A stretch of DNA of 64,000 nt. Origin: Microbacterium sp. LWO12-1.2. Lineage in GTDB: Bacteria > Actinomycetota > Actinomycetes > Actinomycetales > Microbacteriaceae. Of the stretch, positions 16,166-25,937 are shown in pieces (the stretch's first letter is position 1; each line of letters opens with the position of its first letter). Location of the stretch: NCBI RefSeq assembly GCF_040675875.1, contig NZ_JBEGII010000001.1:2914001-2978000 (forward strand), read 5' to 3'. The translations under genes were made by a program, and so were the position numbers. The notes beneath the pieces were generated by a model, which worked only from the letters and a program-made list of their open reading frames with translations, searched no databases and had not been told where the DNA came from.

Positions 16166-17817
16166 TTCTCGTTCTCCTTGGAGTTCGTGCGCGCCTTGCG
16201 GGTCGCGCGGGCAGATGTGTCGACGTTGCGGACGGTCGAGGTCAGCAGGTCGGGCTGGGCGGCGAGTTCGTCGTGCGCCTTCTCGATCTGCACGATGCTC
16301 TCGTCGTGCAGGATCGAGTCCTCGAGCGAGGCTCGCTTGTCGCGGGGCTTGCGTGCGGCACGGATCGCGGGCATCACGATCGACAGCACCGCGAGCGCCA
16401 GCAGCACGAGTGCGATCGGGCTGACGACCTCGAAGAACGGACGCGTGGGCAGGATCGCGAGCGTGCGGGCCAGGTTCTCCTCGGCGAGCGGTCCGAGCAG
16501 CAGACCGAGCACCACCGGACCGGCCGGCACCTGCATGCGCTTGAGCAGCACGCCCACGACGCCGAAGACCAGCATGGTCACCACGGTCGAGAGGCTGTTC
16601 GAGGTGGCATAGGTGCCGATGATGCAGAAGATCAGGATGCCACTCCACAGGTACGGCTGCGGCACGTCGAGCAGCTTCACCATGCCCTTCATGCGCACCA
16701 GGCTCAGCACCAGTGACAGGATCGTGGCGACCAGCATGATGCCGACGATCGAGACGACGAGGTCGGGGCGGTTGGTGAACAGCGTCGGGCCGGGGGTGAT
16801 GCCCCAGATGATCATCGAGCCGATCATGACCGCCATGACCGAGTCGCCAGGGATGCCGAGCGCCATGGTCGTGGTGAGCGATCCGCCGAGCGTGGCGCTG
16901 GAGGCGGTGTCCGAGGCGGCGACGCCCTCGATCGATCCCTTGCCGAACATCTCAGGGTGCTTCGAGACCTTGCGCGCCCGCTCCCAGCCGATGAGTCCGG
17001 CGATGTCGCCGCCGGCTGCGGGGATGAGCCCGACGCCGAGGCCGACCGCGCCGCCGACCGCAGTGGCGCGGCCGCTCTGCTTCAGCTCCGCCCTGTTCGG
17101 CCACCAGCGGCCGAGCGCCGAGATCGGCCGCACGTTCGACTTGCGGTATGTGAGCAGCTGGTCGAACAGCTCGGCGATGCCGAAGAGACCGATGATCACG
17201 GCGATGAAGTTGACGCCCTCGACCAGCTCGAGCACACCGAACGTGAAGCGCTGATCCGCGGTCGCGGCATACGTGCCGACCGTGCCGAGCATGAGGCCGA
17301 AGAGACCGGCGAGGATGCCCTTGAGCATCGACTTCGACGAGATGCCGATCATGATCGAGATGCCGAAGATGACGAGCGCGAACAGCTCGGGCGACTTGAA
17401 GTAGTCACGGGCGAAGCTGGCGATCGGCACGGCGGCGACCGAGAACAGCACGAGGGAGGCGAGGATGCCGACGGCCGAGACGATCGCGGAGATCGTCAGC
17501 GCGAGACCGGCTCGCCCCTGCTTGGCCATGGGGTAGCCGTCGAGGGTGGTGGCGATCGAGGCCGGCGTCCCTGGAGTGTTGATGAGGATCGAGGGCACCC
17601 GGTCGCCGAAGTTCGCGGCGACGTAGATGGTGAGCAGCACCGCGAGGCCCTGCACGGGCTCGAGGGTCATCGTGAAGCCGGCGGCGAGCGCGACCGCCAT
17701 GGTCGCGGTGATGCCGGGGAAGGCTCCGACCATGAAGCCGAGCACCAGGCCGACGAGCATGTAGAGCAGGATCGAGATGTCGAGGAGCGAGTTCAGCCCC
17801 TCCATGAGCGCGTTCAC
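16162..17817 (-). CDS. tctA: Tripartite tricarboxylate transporter large permease TctA
   Basis: The product (551 aa from the GTG) is a highly hydrophobic protein with about 12 helices. It has the TctA marks GAFPGITATMAVALAAGFT near residue 32, NTPGTPASIATTLDGYP near 82, and the mirrored IPGDSVMAVMIGSMIIWG near 340. The GTG start (17815-17817) overlaps the tctB stop and has GAGGAT upstream; the ATG four codons later is less well placed. A charged C-terminal tail of about 60 residues follows the last helix and is longer than usual. Together with TctB and the periplasmic-type TctC it imports a carboxylic acid driven by ion gradients. Confidence 0.93.
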   Translation of the reverse strand: MNALMEGLNSLLDISILLYMLVGLVLGFMVGAFPGITATMAVALAAGFTMTLEPVQGLAVLLTIYVAANFGDRVPSILINTPGTPASIATTLDGYPMAKQGRAGLALTISAIVSAVGILASLVLFSVAAVPIASFARDYFKSPELFALVIFGISIMIGISSKSMLKGILAGLFGLMLGTVGTYAATADQRFTFGVLELVEGVNFIAVIIGLFGIAELFDQLLTYRKSNVRPISALGRWWPNRAELKQSGRATAVGGAVGLGVGLIPAAGGDIAGLIGWERARKVSKHPEMFGKGSIEGVAASDTASSATLGGSLTTTMALGIPGDSVMAVMIGSMIIWGITPGPTLFTNRPDLVVSIVGIMLVATILSLVLSLVRMKGMVKLLDVPQPYLWSGILIFCIIGTYATSNSLSTVVTMLVFGVVGVLLKRMQVPAGPVVLGLLLGPLAEENLARTLAILPTRPFFEVVSPIALVLLALAVLSIVMPAIRAARKPRDKRASLEDSILHDESIVQIEKAHDELAAQPDLLTSTVRNVDTSARATRKARTNSKENEK

Positions 17818-18353
17818 AGGGGGATCCTCAGGAGCATGCCGAACACGACGTAGACGAACGCCGTGACGGAGGCGGAGTAGATGATCAGGCTCAGCCAACG
17901 GCGGTGGCCGTAGAGGAGCATGAGGGCGGCCATCAAGAGAGCGGCGGCGACGGGGAAGACCTCGATGCGGTAGCCGAAGAGGATGACGGTGCTGAGCGAC
18001 CACACGGCGATGAAGGCGCCGGTGATGGCGAGCGTGGCGATGACACGGAGGTAGCCGCCCGGCTGGATGCGCTCGAGGTCTTCGCGGGTGGGCGCCGGTC
18101 GGGTGAGCGCGATGGCGAGCAGCGCGATGGCGATCACGACACCGGTGATGCCGATCACGAGCGGCCAGAATCGGGCGTCGATCTGTCCGGGGGCGGCTTC
18201 GCGGCGCAGTGAGATCTGGGTGGTGAGGAACAGGTAGCCGGCGGTGAATGCCAGAGCGACGACAGCGAAGGCGATCTCGAGCCACCGCGAGGCGGGGGCA
18301 CCTTCGTATTCGTCCTGCTCTGCAGGTGCCGCGGGGGTCTCGGAGAGGGACAT
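17814..18353 (-). CDS. tctB: Tripartite tricarboxylate transporter small subunit TctB
   Basis: This 179-residue protein has four membrane helices arranged as in TctB, with the common IDARFWPLVIGI segment near residue 60. The ATG at 18351-18353 follows AAGGAG. It is coupled to tctA by an overlapping GTGA. It is separated from tctC by 86 bp carrying a hairpin. TctB proteins vary in sequence, so the assignment rests on topology and on its place between tctC and tctA. Confidence 0.88.
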   Translation of the reverse strand: MSLSETPAAPAEQDEYEGAPASRWLEIAFAVVALAFTAGYLFLTTQISLRREAAPGQIDARFWPLVIGITGVVIAIALLAIALTRPAPTREDLERIQPGGYLRVIATLAITGAFIAVWSLSTVILFGYRIEVFPVAAALLMAALMLLYGHRRWLSLIIYSASVTAFVYVVFGMLLRIPL

Positions 18354-18390
18354 GATGCTCCTTGCGTGAACTGAGTGCGAGTCCGAAGCA

Positions 18391-18422
18391 CTGCGGGGCC
18401 GGCGATGAGTCCGGCCCCGCAG
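18391..18422. terminator. Intercistronic hairpin between TctC and TctB genes
   Basis: A perfect 12-bp stem (ctgcggggccgg at 18391-18402, ccggccccgcag at 18411-18422) with an 8-nt loop follows the binding-protein gene. This is the third binding protein in the window with such a hairpin directly downstream. Confidence 0.72.
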
Positions 18423-18439
18423 CGTCAGAATCCCGGCTC

Positions 18440-19408
18440 TCAGCCCAACAGGTCCTTGAACAGCGTGAACTGCTCGTCGACGAAGGTGGTCCACTCGGCG
18501 GAGTCGCGGTAGACGACCAGGTTTCCTGCGTCCTTCTGGAACTGCTGGTAGCTGTCGGACTCGACGGCTTCCTTGACAGCCGCCTCGAGCTCGCTCTTCA
18601 CGTCGTCCGGCAGGCCCTTCGGGGCGTAGATGCCGCCCCAGCCGCCGAACACGACCTCTTCACCGATGGCCTCGTCGACCGTCGGCACGTCTTCCGCGTC
18701 GGGGTGGCGCTCGTCGTTCATGACGGCGAGGATGCGCACGGCCTCACCCTGTGCGAGCGCCTCGCCGAGTCCGGAGACGGCGGCGACGGTCTCGCCCGAG
18801 GCGGCTGCGGCGACCGCGGTCGCACCGCCGTCGTAGGGAACCGGGGTGAAGGTGGCGTCGGTGGCGGTGCCGAGGCCGATGGTCGCGGCCTCCCAGATGG
18901 AGCCGGCCCCGGAGTTCGCGACCGTGACGGCGCCGGCCTCGGCCTGGGCGACGAGGTCTTCCAGCGACTCGATGCCGCTGTTCGCGCCGACCGTGATGAC
19001 GCCCGGTGCGAGCATGATTTGCCCTAGCAGGTCGAAGTCCTCGGGGAGCACGTTCGCACCCTGGGTGGTGTTCAGCATCGCGATCTCGACCGGCGCGAAG
19101 CCGATGACGTAGCCGTCGGGGTCCTGCGCGCCGACGTACTCCATCGCGAGCGCGCCGGCGGCGCCTGGCATGTTCTCGGGGATGATGCTGACGCCGAGGA
19201 TTTTCTCGAGTTCGGTGGCCAGGGCACGCGACGAGAGGTCGGAGCCTCCGCCGGGGTTCGCCTGGATGATCAGTCGGATGTCGCTCTCGGGGAAGGCCGA
19301 CTCTGCGGTCTCGCCCTCTTCGACCTTGGTGCAGGCCGAGACGATGAGAGCGGTGGCTGCGAGGGCGGCGATCGCGGCGGCCGCCCGGGTGATGCGCTTG
19401 CGGGGCAT
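18440..19408 (-). CDS. tctC: Tripartite tricarboxylate transporter substrate-binding lipoprotein TctC
   Basis: The 322-residue product starts with a basic N-terminus and a hydrophobic segment ending in the lipobox VSAC (Cys26). It then shows the TctC/Bug fold with ANPGGGSDLSSRALATELEK near 52 and NMPGAAGALAMEYV near 83. The fold binds a carboxylate through backbone contacts. It is the first gene of the operon and has a strong promoter overlapped by the GntR palindrome at 19458-19485. The ligand may be a sugar diacid, since a DHDPS-family dehydratase is co-expressed; that is inference. Confidence 0.92.
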   Translation of the reverse strand: MPRKRITRAAAAIAALAATALIVSACTKVEEGETAESAFPESDIRLIIQANPGGGSDLSSRALATELEKILGVSIIPENMPGAAGALAMEYVGAQDPDGYVIGFAPVEIAMLNTTQGANVLPEDFDLLGQIMLAPGVITVGANSGIESLEDLVAQAEAGAVTVANSGAGSIWEAATIGLGTATDATFTPVPYDGGATAVAAAASGETVAAVSGLGEALAQGEAVRILAVMNDERHPDAEDVPTVDEAIGEEVVFGGWGGIYAPKGLPDDVKSELEAAVKEAVESDSYQQFQKDAGNLVVYRDSAEWTTFVDEQFTLFKDLLG

Positions 19409-19435
19409 CTTTGCTCCTCTACGTGGGTCGACCGT

Positions 19436-19447
19436 GTTGTCGACAAC
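19436..19447. promoter_or_regulatory. Palindrome at the tctC transcription start
   Basis: GTTGTCGACAAC is a perfect 12-bp palindrome that would cover the start point of the tctC promoter. It differs from the GntR-type operator next to it and may bind another regulator. Confidence 0.35.
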
Positions 19448-19450
19448 GCG

Positions 19451-19485
19451 AGGCTAGCAGTGTTGACTGTTAACAGTCAACACTG
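19451..19485 (-). promoter_or_regulatory. tctC promoter with 28-bp perfect GntR operator
   Basis: Positions 19458-19485 form a perfect 28-bp palindrome centred on TGTTAACA. On the minus strand its TTGACT (19475-19480) serves as -35, followed by an 18-nt spacer and TAGCCT (-10, 19451-19456). Binding of a FadR-type GntR dimer here would exclude RNA polymerase. A related site lies before the GntR gene (20165-20183). Confidence 0.8.
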
Positions 19486-19490
19486 AGGCA

Positions 19491-20156
19491 TCAGGCGGGA
19501 CGGTTCGAGATCTCGCTCAGCATCCGTTCGCGAGCCCCGTCGAGGTGCGCCGTGAGCACGGCAGCCGCCTGCTCAGGGGTTCCACTGCGCATCACGTCCA
19601 TGAGGATCACGTGGTCGCCGGACGACTCATGCAGGTCCTCGTCGTGGTTGATCGTGACCTCGAGCAGCGCGGTGAAGGTGGGGAGGTACTGCGCCCACGC
19701 CCCCTCGAGACGCGGATGGTCCGCGAGTGCGTAGATCTGCGAGTGGAACTCGAGGTCGGCGGCGACGAAGGCGGCATGATCGCCCGCATCGGCGGCCGCC
19801 CCCATGCGCCCGACGGCCGCGGCCATCGGCGCCCAACGAGCCGCGTCGTCGACCCTCATGGCCCGCGAGAGCGCGAGTTGTTCGAGCGCACCGCGCAGGC
19901 TGTAGAGCTGGTCCACATCATCCTGCGTGAGCCCGACGATGTACACGCCGCGTGGGCGCTGCACCTCGATCAGCTTCTCGAAGCTGAGCTGCGTGAGCGC
20001 ATCGCGGATCGGTCCGCGGCTCACCTCGAACTCCTCGGCGAGCGCCTCCTCGGTGATGCGGGCACCTGGCGCGAGTTCTCCGCGCACGATACGGTGTCTC
20101 AGCACCTGAGCCACCTGGGCTCCGAGGGATTCTCCGCGCTTGACAGTCTGCGTCAC
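19491..20156 (-). CDS. GntR-family regulator, FadR subfamily (FCD domain)
   Basis: This 221-residue protein has a GntR winged helix at residues about 10-75 (LRHRIVRGELAPGARITEEA, then RGPIRDALTQL) and an all-helical FCD effector domain with LYSLRGALEQLA near 88 and the metal-site residues DLEFH near 139 and H190-type positions. FCD regulators sense small carboxylates, fitting control of the Tct operon. The GTG start (20154-20156) has a strong AGGAGG site that itself overlaps an operator, so autorepression is likely. It ends 83 bp before tctC, on the same strand. Confidence 0.9.
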   Translation of the reverse strand: MTQTVKRGESLGAQVAQVLRHRIVRGELAPGARITEEALAEEFEVSRGPIRDALTQLSFEKLIEVQRPRGVYIVGLTQDDVDQLYSLRGALEQLALSRAMRVDDAARWAPMAAAVGRMGAAADAGDHAAFVAADLEFHSQIYALADHPRLEGAWAQYLPTFTALLEVTINHDEDLHESSGDHVILMDVMRSGTPEQAAAVLTAHLDGARERMLSEISNRPA

Positions 20157-20164
20157 GGCGACCT

Positions 20165-20186
20165 CCTGTTAACTGTTGACAGGATA
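20165..20186 (-). promoter_or_regulatory. GntR autoregulatory operator and -10 box
   Basis: CCTGTTAACTGTTGACAGG (20165-20183) is a near-perfect palindrome with one mismatched pair. It contains TGTTAAC and GTTGACA, the same blocks as the 28-bp tctC operator. A minus-strand TATCCT (20181-20186) just overlaps it and the AGGAGG ribosome site lies at its other edge. Confidence 0.65.
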
Positions 20187-20218
20187 CACACCGTCGCGAC
20201 CAGCAGACGGAATCGGTC

Positions 20219-20647
20219 TCAGCGACCGTCGCGCGGGTTCCAGAGCACGACATCGGTCGAACGGCGCAGCCGTCGTCCGCCCGGCATCGGCACCACGCCG
20301 GCGGAACCGGCGGCGAAGACGCGCACGCCGGGGCGATTCTCCCGCTCGGCGCGCACGGCGGCTTCGAGTTCGGAGACACGGCGGCGCAGCATCCGATTCT
20401 CGTCCTCGAGGTCGAGCAGTCGTGCGATTGCGGGAAGGCTCATGCCCTCGGCGGAGAGCTGCGCGACTTCGCGCAACTGCTCGATGTTGCGGGTGGAGTA
20501 GCGGCGCGAACCGCCCGACGTGCGGCCGGGCACGACCAGCCCGATGCGGTCGTACTGGCGCAGGGTCTGCGGATGCATGCCGGCGAGCTCGGCCGCCGCG
20601 GCGATCGCGAACACCGGGGTGTCGGCGTCCATACGGCGTTCAGCCAT
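20219..20647 (-). CDS. hspR: Heat-shock repressor HspR (MerR family)
   Basis: The 142-residue protein has the MerR-type helix-turn-helix FAIAAAAELAGMHPQTLRQYDRIGL (residues about 13-37) with the HspR-typical MHPQTLRQYDR. The arm SGGSRRYSTRNIEQLREV and a coiled coil (LLDLEDENRMLRRRVSELEAAV) follow. HspR represses dnaK operons by binding HAIR sequences, with DnaK as co-repressor. Two HAIR-like sites lie before dnaK at 24307-24380. It is the fourth gene after dnaK, grpE and dnaJ, but 102 bp from dnaJ with a long palindrome in between. Confidence 0.93.
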   Translation of the reverse strand: MAERRMDADTPVFAIAAAAELAGMHPQTLRQYDRIGLVVPGRTSGGSRRYSTRNIEQLREVAQLSAEGMSLPAIARLLDLEDENRMLRRRVSELEAAVRAERENRPGVRVFAAGSAGVVPMPGGRRLRRSTDVVLWNPRDGR

Positions 20648-20682
20648 GGCCCTTCACCTCCTGCCTCGTCACGAAGGCAGGC

Positions 20683-20735
20683 GAATCCGCCGGCGTAGGC
20701 CGTTTCGCGGGGAAACGTCCTACGCCGGCGGATTC
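20683..20735. repeat. 53-bp nested palindrome between dnaJ and hspR
   Basis: A perfect 17-bp inverted repeat (left arm 20683-20699, right arm 20719-20735, core cgccggcgtagg) encloses a second one, CGTTTC (20701-20706) and GAAACG (20712-20717), around a 5-nt loop. Only one base pair is mismatched (20700/20718). Within the dnaK operon transcript this folds into one hairpin of about 23 pairs. It could terminate or process the message so that hspR is expressed less than the chaperones. Confidence 0.75.
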
Positions 20736-20749
20736 ACCTACGTCCAGTA

Positions 20750-21733
20750 TCACCGTCGAGCCTTCGCCATCAGCTCGGCCCGCGGGTTCTCCGTGGGCTC
20801 GAGCGCCTGGAACTTCTCCAGCGCCTCGCGTGCAGCGTCGTCGAGATGCGACGGCACCGCGACCTGGAGCTCGGCGAGCAGGTCGCCCGTGCCCTTCGAG
20901 GTCTTGACGCCGCGCCCCTTGACGCGCAGCACCCGCCCGGAGGGGGTACCAGGTGCGACGCGGAGCTTCACGGGGTCGCCCCCGAGCGTCGGCACCTCGA
21001 TCGTGGCACCGAGGGTGGCCTCCGTGAAGGTCACCGGCACCGTCACGCGGAGGTTCAGCCCGTCACGGGTGAAGACCGGATGCGGACGCACCGCGATCTG
21101 CACGACGATGTCGCCGTTGTCCCCGCCATCCGGCGAGGGGCGACCGCGGCCGCGCAGACGGATCTTCTGCCCGTCGGCGACACCGGCGGGGATCTTCACC
21201 TTGAACGGCTTGCCGTCCTCGCCCTGGAGGGAGATGGTCTCTCCCTGCACGGCGGTGACGAAGTCGAGCGTGGTGCGCGCGGTGACGTCGGCGCCGCGCT
21301 GCGGGCCGCCGTATCCGCGGAATCCGCCGGATGTCTGACCGAACCGACCGGACCCGAAGGAACCGCCCTGACCCTGGTTGAACATCGCGAAGATGTCCTC
21401 GAAGTCAGCGGACTGTCCCCCACGGCTCTGCCCGTAGCGACTGAAGACGTCTTCGAACCCGCCGGCACCCGAGCCGCCCGCCGTGAAGCGAGCGCCCGAG
21501 CCCATGGCGCGGATCTCGTCGTACTCCTTGCGCTGCTCGGCGTCGGAGAGCACCGAGTAGGCCTCGCTGATCTCCTTGAACGTCGCCTCGGCTTTGGCAT
21601 CACCCTGATTGGAGTCGGGGTGGTACTTGCGCGCGAGCTTGCGATACGCCTTCTTCAGCTCGGCCTCGCTGACGTCCTTCGAGACCCCGAGAGTCTTGTA
21701 GAAGTCCTTGTCGAACCAATCCTGGCTAGCCAT
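20750..21733 (-). CDS. dnaJ: DnaJ-type co-chaperone lacking the zinc-finger domain
   Basis: This 327-residue protein has an N-terminal J domain with the HPD motif in KYHPDSN near residue 37. A Gly/Phe-rich stretch (about 75-130) and two C-terminal substrate-binding beta-domains follow. The four CxxCxGxG repeats of canonical DnaJ are absent, so it is of the CbpA/DnaJ2 architecture. It stimulates DnaK ATP hydrolysis and delivers unfolded proteins. The gene starts 7 bp after grpE. Confidence 0.93.
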   Translation of the reverse strand: MASQDWFDKDFYKTLGVSKDVSEAELKKAYRKLARKYHPDSNQGDAKAEATFKEISEAYSVLSDAEQRKEYDEIRAMGSGARFTAGGSGAGGFEDVFSRYGQSRGGQSADFEDIFAMFNQGQGGSFGSGRFGQTSGGFRGYGGPQRGADVTARTTLDFVTAVQGETISLQGEDGKPFKVKIPAGVADGQKIRLRGRGRPSPDGGDNGDIVVQIAVRPHPVFTRDGLNLRVTVPVTFTEATLGATIEVPTLGGDPVKLRVAPGTPSGRVLRVKGRGVKTSKGTGDLLAELQVAVPSHLDDAAREALEKFQALEPTENPRAELMAKARR

Positions 21734-21740
21734 TGATCAC

Positions 21741-22379
21741 CTACTCTGCAGGGACAGCGACGACGACCTTCGCAGGACGCAGCTCGACGTCTCCGAGGCG
21801 GTAGCCCACCTCGATGACCTCGAGGATCGTGGTCTTCTCGGCACCCGGCGTGGGCTGCTGGAAGATCGCCTCGTGGCGCTGGGGGTCGAATTCCTCACCC
21901 TTCTCGCCGTACGAGACGACACCGAGGCGCTCCACGACCGCGCGCACCTTCTCGGCGATCGCGGCGAAGGGAGTGCCCTCGACGAGGTCGCCGTGCTGAG
22001 CGGCACGGTCGAGATCGTCGAGCACCGGGACCAGGCCCTTAGCCGCCTCGCCCTTCGCACGCTCGATCTCCAGCTGACGCTGGTCCTCGGTGCGGCGACG
22101 GTAGTTGGCGTACTCGGCCTGGAGGCGCTTGAGGTCGTTGAGCAGCGTCGACTCGAGGTCGGCGAGCACGGCGTCCTCCGCCGCAGCCTCACCGGTCTGC
22201 GTCGCGCCGAGGATGTCGTCGACCGTGAGGTCGTCGTCAGAGCCCTCGGCCGCCGCGGCCTCGGTGGAGTCCGGGTTCTGCGGCGCGGGGCCGGATGCCT
22301 GAGCATCCGACCCCTCACCGTGAACCCCGGCCGCGTCCTGATTCTCGTCAGGCACTTCGTCGAAGTTCTTGTCCGTCAT
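21741..22379 (-). CDS. grpE: GrpE nucleotide exchange factor
   Basis: The 212-residue protein has an acidic disordered N-terminus (about 70 residues). A long coiled coil (LLNDLKRLQAEYANYRRRTEDQRQLEIERA, about 90-120) and the C-terminal beta-domain ending in IEVGYRLGDVELRPAKVVV follow; the last is the GrpE signature. It releases ADP from DnaK. It lies 2 bp from the dnaK stop codon and 7 bp before dnaJ. Confidence 0.95.
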   Translation of the reverse strand: MTDKNFDEVPDENQDAAGVHGEGSDAQASGPAPQNPDSTEAAAAEGSDDDLTVDDILGATQTGEAAAEDAVLADLESTLLNDLKRLQAEYANYRRRTEDQRQLEIERAKGEAAKGLVPVLDDLDRAAQHGDLVEGTPFAAIAEKVRAVVERLGVVSYGEKGEEFDPQRHEAIFQQPTPGAEKTTILEVIEVGYRLGDVELRPAKVVVAVPAE

Positions 22380-22381
22380 GA

Positions 22382-24280
<1,899 letters not shown>

Positions 24281-24306
24281 TCAGAAACTTGCGGCGATCA
24301 GGGAAA

Positions 24307-24380
24307 CCTGAGTCGCGATGACTCAACTGTACTCCGACGTCCGGATGCTGTCAAACAAACTTGATATGAATTGGCTCAAC
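24307..24380 (-). promoter_or_regulatory. dnaK promoter with two HAIR-like HspR operators
   Basis: On the minus strand TTGACA (24349-24354), a 17-nt spacer and TACAGT (24326-24331) form the promoter. HAIR site 1 (24307-24327) reads GTTGAGT, seven bases, ACTCAGG and overlaps the -10. HAIR-like site 2 (24360-24380) reads GTTGAGC, seven bases, TATCAAG and lies just upstream of the -35. The consensus CTTGAGT-N7-ACTCAAG is established for HspR. The two centres are 53 bp apart, about five helical turns. Confidence 0.85.
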
Positions 24381-24405
24381 TTTGGAGCTGCGGTCGGCTC
24401 CCCAC

Positions 24406-25779
24406 TCAGAACGGTGCACCCGACGGCGCGTCATCACCACGGAACACCACCGTGTTCGACGGCTGAGGTCGGTCGATGTAAGTCCTCCCTGTCGGGCTCG
24501 TCCACGAGAGAAGCCCGCCATCGAGACGCTCCACATGCCAGGGGGTGTGATGCTTCAGCATGTGATGCCGGCGACACAGGTGCGCCAGATTCTCCTCGCT
24601 TGTCGCTCCGCCGAGCGCAGCATCGTGCGTATGGTCGATGTCGCTGTCGCTCGGCGGCCGCCCGCACCCGGGGAATCGGCATCTCTGATCCCTGGCCCGA
24701 AGGTGCCGACGCAAGCGCGCACTCGGTCGATAGCGATCCACTGCGAGGACTGACCCGTGGACCGGGTCGGTGAGCACCCGATCCCATCCGGACGCCGCTC
24801 CGGCGAGCCTCCGCGCCGTCTCGATGTCGATCGGTGCCCTGCCGTCGAGTTCGGCGGCGGCATCGCCACGCCCCCACAACGCCATCACGGGAATCGTCAC
24901 GGAGACGTGAGCCGCGATGGCACCGAGCGCCCCGCCAGACCCGTCGTGTCCGGCGGGAGCGCCGGTGAGCAACAGGTCGAGCGCGAGGTCGACGCGGAGC
25001 TGATCCATCGTGCGCCCGTCGGCCACCGCAGCGGACACATCGGGTTCACCGGGCGCACCGGGTTCACCGGGCGCACCGAGTTCAGCGGACGCCGTGCGTT
25101 CAACGGAACGAGGGCCATCAGGATCTGCGGCGTGCGCGGCCTTCACCGCGTCGGCCATGCTCGTCAGCCGGTCGAATGCGCCGCGCACCAGCGCGGCCGG
25201 GCCCAACAGCCCCAACTGCGCCATGCCGTCTGCCGCGTCCTTCACCCACACCCCGCGCTGCTCACGCGCATCATGATGACGCTCGTCGAGCGACCGCGGC
25301 TGGAAGCGTTCGGCGACGCGACGGGCCATGCGCGCCACCCGGTTCGGAGCCTCGACCTCGGCGAGGGCGATCATCTGAGTCGAGTAGGCATCGCGGTCCT
25401 CCGCCGCATCGAGGTGCTCTGCGGCGTCGACGATCACCCGCGCATGCGCCGCGCTGATGCGCCCGGCGCCCTGCGCCGCCCACACCAGCGGGAATCGGGT
25501 CACCAGCCAGTCCGCTTCGGCCATGCGCCGCTGGATGGTGCGGTCGCTCATGCGCAGAGCAGTGGCCATCTCGGCCGCCACGGAGCGCGCTGCCATGTCC
25601 GCTCCCTCAGGATGCTGTGCCTGATCGGCGACTTCGACCGCCCACCGCGAGCCCAGCGCCAGGATCCCGTCTCGCGCCGCCTGCAGACTGCCGATCGTGC
25701 GCTCGACGGACTGCAGCAGATCCACCAGCTCATCGAGCGTGGCCACCTGTTCCCCTGTCACGTCCATCAGCGCCGTCAT
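24406..25779 (-). CDS. DUF222 / HNH endonuclease domain protein
   Basis: This 457-residue protein has the DUF222 helical region through about residue 330 and a C-terminal HNH nuclease motif: CRFPGCGRPPSDSDIDHTHD then LCRRHHMLKHH, with two Cys and the DH and HH metal residues. Such proteins are common and multicopy in actinobacteria and their role is not established. Around residues 220-240 lies a small GAPGEPGAPGEP repeat coded by an 18-bp tandem unit (about 25043-25080). It follows dnaK's promoter region and appears monocistronic. There is no sign of an intron or mobile element. Confidence 0.88.
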   Translation of the reverse strand: MTALMDVTGEQVATLDELVDLLQSVERTIGSLQAARDGILALGSRWAVEVADQAQHPEGADMAARSVAAEMATALRMSDRTIQRRMAEADWLVTRFPLVWAAQGAGRISAAHARVIVDAAEHLDAAEDRDAYSTQMIALAEVEAPNRVARMARRVAERFQPRSLDERHHDAREQRGVWVKDAADGMAQLGLLGPAALVRGAFDRLTSMADAVKAAHAADPDGPRSVERTASAELGAPGEPGAPGEPDVSAAVADGRTMDQLRVDLALDLLLTGAPAGHDGSGGALGAIAAHVSVTIPVMALWGRGDAAAELDGRAPIDIETARRLAGAASGWDRVLTDPVHGSVLAVDRYRPSARLRRHLRARDQRCRFPGCGRPPSDSDIDHTHDAALGGATSEENLAHLCRRHHMLKHHTPWHVERLDGGLLSWTSPTGRTYIDRPQPSNTVVFRGDDAPSGAPF

Positions 25780-25937
25780 TCTTCCAGTACAGCAGGGGCC
25801 ACCGACATTGAAAGGCCTGATCAGAGCATGAATCCGGAATATCGGCCTGCTGATTCAGCTCCATACGATCCACCGCCTCTGCGCATCAGCGGCGTGCGCG
25901 GTCACCCCCAGCCGAGCTCGCACGACAGGATGGTCGG

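Noticed and set aside
25043..25080. Short tandem repeat of 18 bp, considered as a CRISPR or minisatellite
   Set aside because: It is coding, gives a GAPGEP repeat in the HNH protein, and has no unique spacers.
24406..25779. DUF222-HNH gene as a homing endonuclease or mobile element
   Set aside because: No intron, intein, terminal repeats or target duplication is visible, and such genes are normal in actinobacterial chromosomes.
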